Positions 31,459 to 33,100 of a stretch of DNA of 33,100 nt are shown here, piece after piece. A program made the position numbers and the translations under genes. This DNA comes from Phycisphaera sp. (GTDB lineage Bacteria > Planctomycetota > Phycisphaerae > Phycisphaerales > Phycisphaeraceae): contig JANQPR010000208.1 in the NCBI GenBank assembly GCA_028285385.1, forward strand, positions 1 to 33,100. The letters run 5' to 3'. The notes beneath the pieces are model-generated. The model was not told the DNA's origin. It saw only the letters and a list, made by a program, of their open reading frames with translations, and made no database searches. Position 1 is the first letter of the stretch. Every line of letters starts with the position of its first letter.

Positions 31459-32877
31459 ATGGGTCTCCAACAGGTATTTGGTCGGTTGGAGGCGGGCTCG
31501 CAGGTTTTCATGGAAGGCTTGAAGAAGGTCGGACAGATACAGCCTGTCCCCGCGCGTCGCGCCACGGGTTCGCCTTGGACGATCGGCGCAGAAACGGCCG
31601 ACCGGGGCTACATCGATTTCAGTCGCGTGGCCCCGTTTCTTGGTCCGCTCGGCGCGTCACGCGTCCGGATCCAGGGCGGGTGGGCGCGGTGTGACCGAGG
31701 CGATGGCCTGTATCACTGGGGGTGGTTGGACGAAATCGTCCAGGCCGCGGTGGATCAGAGGCTCCGGCCTTGGTTCCAGTTGAGCTACGGCAACCCCGCC
31801 TACTCGGGTGGTGGTGGGCTGGGCCTGGCGGAGGGGATGCCTTGCTCCGCGGAGGCGTTGGCGGCCTGGGACCGATGGGTCCGGGCGGCCGTGACGCGGT
31901 ACCGCGATCGAGTCGAGGAGTGGGAGGTCTGGAACGAACCGGACTTCCGCGGGCCGCAGGACGCTGCTCGATACACCGATCTCTTTTGCCGCACGGCGAG
32001 GACGTTGCTCCGCGAGCAACCGCGGGCGCGGATCGCGGGGCCCGCGTTGGCGAACGACCTCGAGTTTGCGCGCCGTTTCCTTGAAGGGCTTGAGGAGGCC
32101 GGCGGCGCGGCGCGGCTTCACGAGTTCTCATTTCACGGGTATCCCGTAAACCCGGACGACGGGTTCGAGTTGGTGGATTCGCTTCGCGCCTTGCTGGCCA
32201 AGCACGCGCCTCGGGCGACGCTTCGGCAAGGCGAGACCGGAGCCCCGTCGGAGTCTACTGATCTGTTGGCCTTGCGCGGCCAGCCATGGAGCGAGTGGAA
32301 GCAGGCGGCGTGGAACCTCCGGCGGATGATCGCCCACCACGCCCGCGGCATCCCCGCCAGCCTGTTTCAGATCGCGGACATGTACTACCGGCGGGAGGGC
32401 GGCGCGCGGTTCGAGGGCCGGAACCCCAAGGGCCTCCTGTGGACGCGCGAGGACGGCACCGTCGAACGGCCCAAGCTCGCGTATCGCGTCGCGCAGGGCG
32501 TGTTCAGTGTCTTCGGTGCGGACTACCCGTTGCGTGAGTTGTCGCCCCTCACGGCGGAAGCGCCGGATGGTCGAAGGGTTGAGGCCTACGCGTGGACCGC
32601 GTGCGGCCAAGACCGCCCGAACCTGGTCGCGTGGTGGGACGCAACCGAGCCGCCGGGCGTTGAGCCGCGGCCAGCCGGCGATGTGGCGCTGCCCGGCTTC
32701 AACATGGACGACCCGGTCCTGATCGACTTCATGAGCGCTTCAGTCTTCGCGCCGCTTAATCGTTCGTGGCTGGCTTGGGATCGTCTGCCGCTCACTGACA
32801 CTGTGTTCGCGGTAGCTGAGCGGTCAACGCTTCGACTCGATACGTCGGACCTGGACACGGCTGACCTGGCGAAATGA
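31459..32877 (+). CDS. Cytosolic clan-A glycoside hydrolase (GH39-like)
   Basis: A 472-residue TIM-barrel glycosidase without a signal peptide. Candidate catalytic residues are Glu160 in EVWNEPDF (acid/base, the N-E-P motif of clan A) and Glu259 in LRQGETGAPS (nucleophile). The barrel starts near SPWTIGAETADRGYIDFSRV and includes SRVRIQGGWARCD and RLHEFSFHGYPVNP. A C-terminal beta-sandwich (about 370-470) ends the protein. GH39-like beta-xylosidases are the nearest family I can suggest, but other clan-A families are possible. It would cleave imported oligosaccharides. ATG 31459 has no clear Shine-Dalgarno; ATG 31510 is a shorter alternative still upstream of the conserved region. It diverges from the regulator gene and has a perfect operator-like repeat upstream. 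It converges on the PEP-CTERM gene at the right edge. Confidence 0.8.
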   Translation: MGLQQVFGRLEAGSQVFMEGLKKVGQIQPVPARRATGSPWTIGAETADRGYIDFSRVAPFLGPLGASRVRIQGGWARCDRGDGLYHWGWLDEIVQAAVDQRLRPWFQLSYGNPAYSGGGGLGLAEGMPCSAEALAAWDRWVRAAVTRYRDRVEEWEVWNEPDFRGPQDAARYTDLFCRTARTLLREQPRARIAGPALANDLEFARRFLEGLEEAGGAARLHEFSFHGYPVNPDDGFELVDSLRALLAKHAPRATLRQGETGAPSESTDLLALRGQPWSEWKQAAWNLRRMIAHHARGIPASLFQIADMYYRREGGARFEGRNPKGLLWTREDGTVERPKLAYRVAQGVFSVFGADYPLRELSPLTAEAPDGRRVEAYAWTACGQDRPNLVAWWDATEPPGVEPRPAGDVALPGFNMDDPVLIDFMSASVFAPLNRSWLAWDRLPLTDTVFAVAERSTLRLDTSDLDTADLAK

Positions 32878-32878
32878 A

Positions 32879-32912
32879 AACGCCCACTGTCCCCAAGGGC
32901 GCAGTGGGCGTT
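32879..32912 (-). terminator. Intrinsic terminator for the right-edge PEP-CTERM gene
   Basis: AACGCCCACTG (32879-32889) and CAGTGGGCGTT (32902-32912) form a perfect 11-bp stem with a 12-base loop, just after both convergent genes. Read on the minus strand the stem is followed by TTTT then CATTTC, a fair U-tract, so it works best for the minus-strand gene. On the plus strand only two T follow, so termination there would be weaker. Confidence 0.8.
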
Positions 32913-32934
32913 GGAGGTCAATCGGCTGCGGTGG

Positions 32935-33100
32935 TTACCCGCGGCGACGCAGCAACGCCAGGCCACCGACGCCCAGGAGCGCGAGGGCCGCGGGCTCGGG
33001 GACGGCGCTGCCGGCGAAGTCCGGGGCGCTGGTGCTGCCCCAGTTCTGGAGCACGCCGTCGAGCTCGTTCTGGTCGACCGTGCCGTCGAACGGCCCCCCG
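32935..33100 (-). CDS. C-terminal fragment of a dockerin-like / PEP-CTERM secreted protein (cut by window edge)
   Basis: The last 54 or so codons of a minus-strand gene that continues past the window edge, ending in TAA (complement of 32935-32937). The product contains [18 protein letters not shown], the second half of a dockerin-like module. It is followed by a PEP-CTERM signal: AVPEPAALAL, LGVGGLALL and the RRRG end. It is the close counterpart of the fragment at the left edge, and the DNA for the dockerin-like part matches at 58 of 62 positions. The rest of the protein, and hence its function, is outside the window. A good terminator follows at 32879-32912. Confidence 0.87.
   Translation of the reverse strand, partial: GGPFDGTVDQNELDGVLQNWGSTSAPDFAGSAVPEPAALALLGVGGLALLRRRG
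33032..33093 (-). repeat. Right copy of a 62-bp inverted repeat pair (dockerin-like coding DNA)
   Basis: The reverse complement of these bases matches 29-90 at 58 of 62 positions. It encodes the same dockerin-like segment of the right-edge PEP-CTERM protein. The pair is inverted and about 33 kb apart. Homologous recombination between such copies could in principle invert the segment, but nothing shows that this has happened. Confidence 0.75.

Noticed and set aside
1..33100. CRISPR arrays, tRNA/rRNA genes, transposases, integrases or phage genes
   Set aside because: Looked for on both strands by eye. No regularly spaced repeats, cloverleaf-like tRNA or recognisable mobile-element proteins were found.

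Overview
The window looks like chromosomal DNA of a GC-rich, glycan-degrading planctomycete, most likely of the Phycisphaerae type. This is inferred from gene content, not from a marker gene. The support is: PEP-CTERM sorting signals (positions 2-187, 1158-3818, 29196-29978 and the right edge); paired dockerin-like modules ending in 'VLQNWG'; an N-terminal LEPR-XLL export motif; two prepilin-type proteins with FTLIELLVV leaders; and a complete hexuronate-to-KDG pathway. No rRNA, tRNA, CRISPR array, transposase or phage gene was seen.

Layout. (1) 1-3818, plus strand: tail of a PEP-CTERM/dockerin-like protein, a prepilin-like protein, and a large secreted twin beta-helix protein. (2) 3777-11404: a candidate signalling or defence island. 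On the minus strand are a DUF3047 membrane-anchored protein, a zinc-ribbon/TIR/STAND-ATPase/HEAT/multi-TM protein, and a translationally coupled patatin-like phospholipase. Divergent on the plus strand is a membrane protein with two TrkA-N (RCK) Rossmann domains and a C-terminal RyR domain. (3) 11429-14487, minus strand: a hexuronate operon, uxaC - uxuB-type SDR - RraA-like aldolase, with a divergent IclR-family regulator and a clear inverted repeat between them. (4) 15393-16043: a 5'-truncated sulfatase relic. (5) 16535-28297, plus strand: a long, tightly packed polysaccharide-utilisation operon. It holds a LEPR-XLL clan-A-like glycoside hydrolase with CBM and dockerin-like modules, a GH31, a TPR protein, a sugar-binding protein, two ABC permeases, a GH130 and a UxuA mannonate dehydratase. 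(6) 28307-29978, minus strand: a prepilin-like protein and a PEP-CTERM protein. (7) 30053-32877: a GntR-HTH/LacI-sensor regulator and a divergent cytosolic glycoside hydrolase. (8) The right edge is the tail of another PEP-CTERM protein, in inverted orientation and nearly identical in DNA to the left edge.

How the genes fit together. Surface enzymes would cut a uronate-containing glycan, and the ABC importer (no ATPase gene here) would take up oligomers. GH31, GH130 and the cytosolic hydrolase would trim them, and UxaC, UxuB and UxuA would take glucuronate via fructuronate and mannonate to KDG. A shared motif (AAACTGGTT / AACCAGTTT) lies in the promoter of the long operon, in the promoter of the GntR/LacI regulator itself, upstream of the divergent hydrolase, and beside the sulfatase relic. 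This suggests one regulon.

The most unusual part is the TIR-STAND/patatin/RyR-channel island. It pairs a predicted NAD-consuming TIR sensor with a membrane-lipid hydrolase and a nucleotide-sensing, RyR-domain membrane protein. I read it as a possible undescribed membrane-targeting immune or stress system. The functional link is inference from gene order.
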